This document shows, piece after piece, positions 35,594-35,713 of a stretch of DNA of 35,713 nucleotides (the stretch's first letter is position 1; each line of letters starts with the position of its first letter). Source of the stretch: Deltaproteobacteria bacterium (GTDB lineage Bacteria > Desulfobacterota > Dissulfuribacteria > Dissulfuribacterales > UBA3076). The position numbers and the translations under genes are program-made. Under the pieces are notes generated by a model. The model was not told the origin of the DNA. It did no database searches and worked only from the letters and a program-made list of their open reading frames with translations. Location of the stretch: NCBI GenBank assembly GCA_003194495.1, contig PQXE01000011.1, positions 18,014 through 53,726 of the forward strand, in the 5' to 3' direction.

Positions 35594-35713
35594 CTATTCA
35601 AAAACCAAGGTAAGCTGCAAAATATGAGCACAAAAATACTTCTCACGACAATTCTCAGTATGTAGAGTTATGCGCAGCTTTTGACGTCTTGGCAATGTTT
35701 AGTAAAAGAGTTC
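35594..35713. other. window edge upstream of the PglZ gene
   Basis: No supportable coding frame is seen. The three minus-strand frames contain stops and Cys-rich, non-protein-like reading. The region is AT-rich and may hold the promoter of the PglZ-BrxL operon or the end of an upstream gene. Confidence 0.4.

Overview
The window looks like chromosomal DNA of a Gram-negative, probably Desulfobacterota (former deltaproteobacterial) organism. The reasons are a split F-type ATP synthase with paired b and b' subunits, RNase Y beside zapA/zapB and a 6S RNA, PilV/W/X/FimT minor pilins, and the general style of the proteins. No rRNA or other phylogenetic marker is present, so this placement is an inference. 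Most genes are on the minus strand.

Layout, left to right. (1) 1-3143: a minor-pilin operon (fimT-pilW-pilV-pilX, minus strand) bracketed by repeat-rich intergenic DNA with inverted matches on both sides, ending in a 157-bp MITE-like element. (2) 3144-5630: a UvrA-family ABC ATPase, plus strand. (3) 5643-9396: one visibly GC-rich hybrid histidine kinase gene broken by an in-frame TAG and by a one-base slip in a seven-base G run. (4) 9704-18392: a minus-strand block containing an F0 cluster (atpZ-atpI-atpB-atpE), hemL, tyrS, rny, a 6S RNA candidate, zapA, zapB and a short GlmU. Two copies of a 109-bp dispersed repeat sit at the two ends of glmU, and a third lies downstream of atpE. (5) 18588-24720: the b'-b-delta-alpha-gamma-beta-epsilon part of the ATP synthase, with a recognisable promoter and terminator. 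(6) 24854-31923: housekeeping genes queE, queD, yggS, a 3' remnant of maf, tatD, a GAF histidine kinase, a small exported Cys protein, rpe and an aminotransferase. (7) 31998-35713: an accessory region with an orphan UPF0175 antitoxin-like protein, a BrxL-like AAA+ ATPase and a PglZ-domain protein. The operon runs off the right edge.

How the genes work together: the two atp clusters together encode every F0F1 subunit. ZapB and ZapA act at the division ring. QueE and QueD are two consecutive steps toward 7-deazaguanine (queuosine). The right-hand pair is the most unusual part. It joins the two hallmark proteins of BREX-type phage defence (PglZ phosphoesterase and BrxL ATPase), but the PglZ is a small stand-alone form. 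The BrxL carries, where some relatives have a Lon protease domain, a C-terminal domain closely resembling the phospholipase-D-like membrane-binding domain of eukaryotic MITD1, an ESCRT-III partner in cytokinesis. No methyltransferase, BrxC or other BREX component is visible in the window, so what the full system is cannot be settled here.
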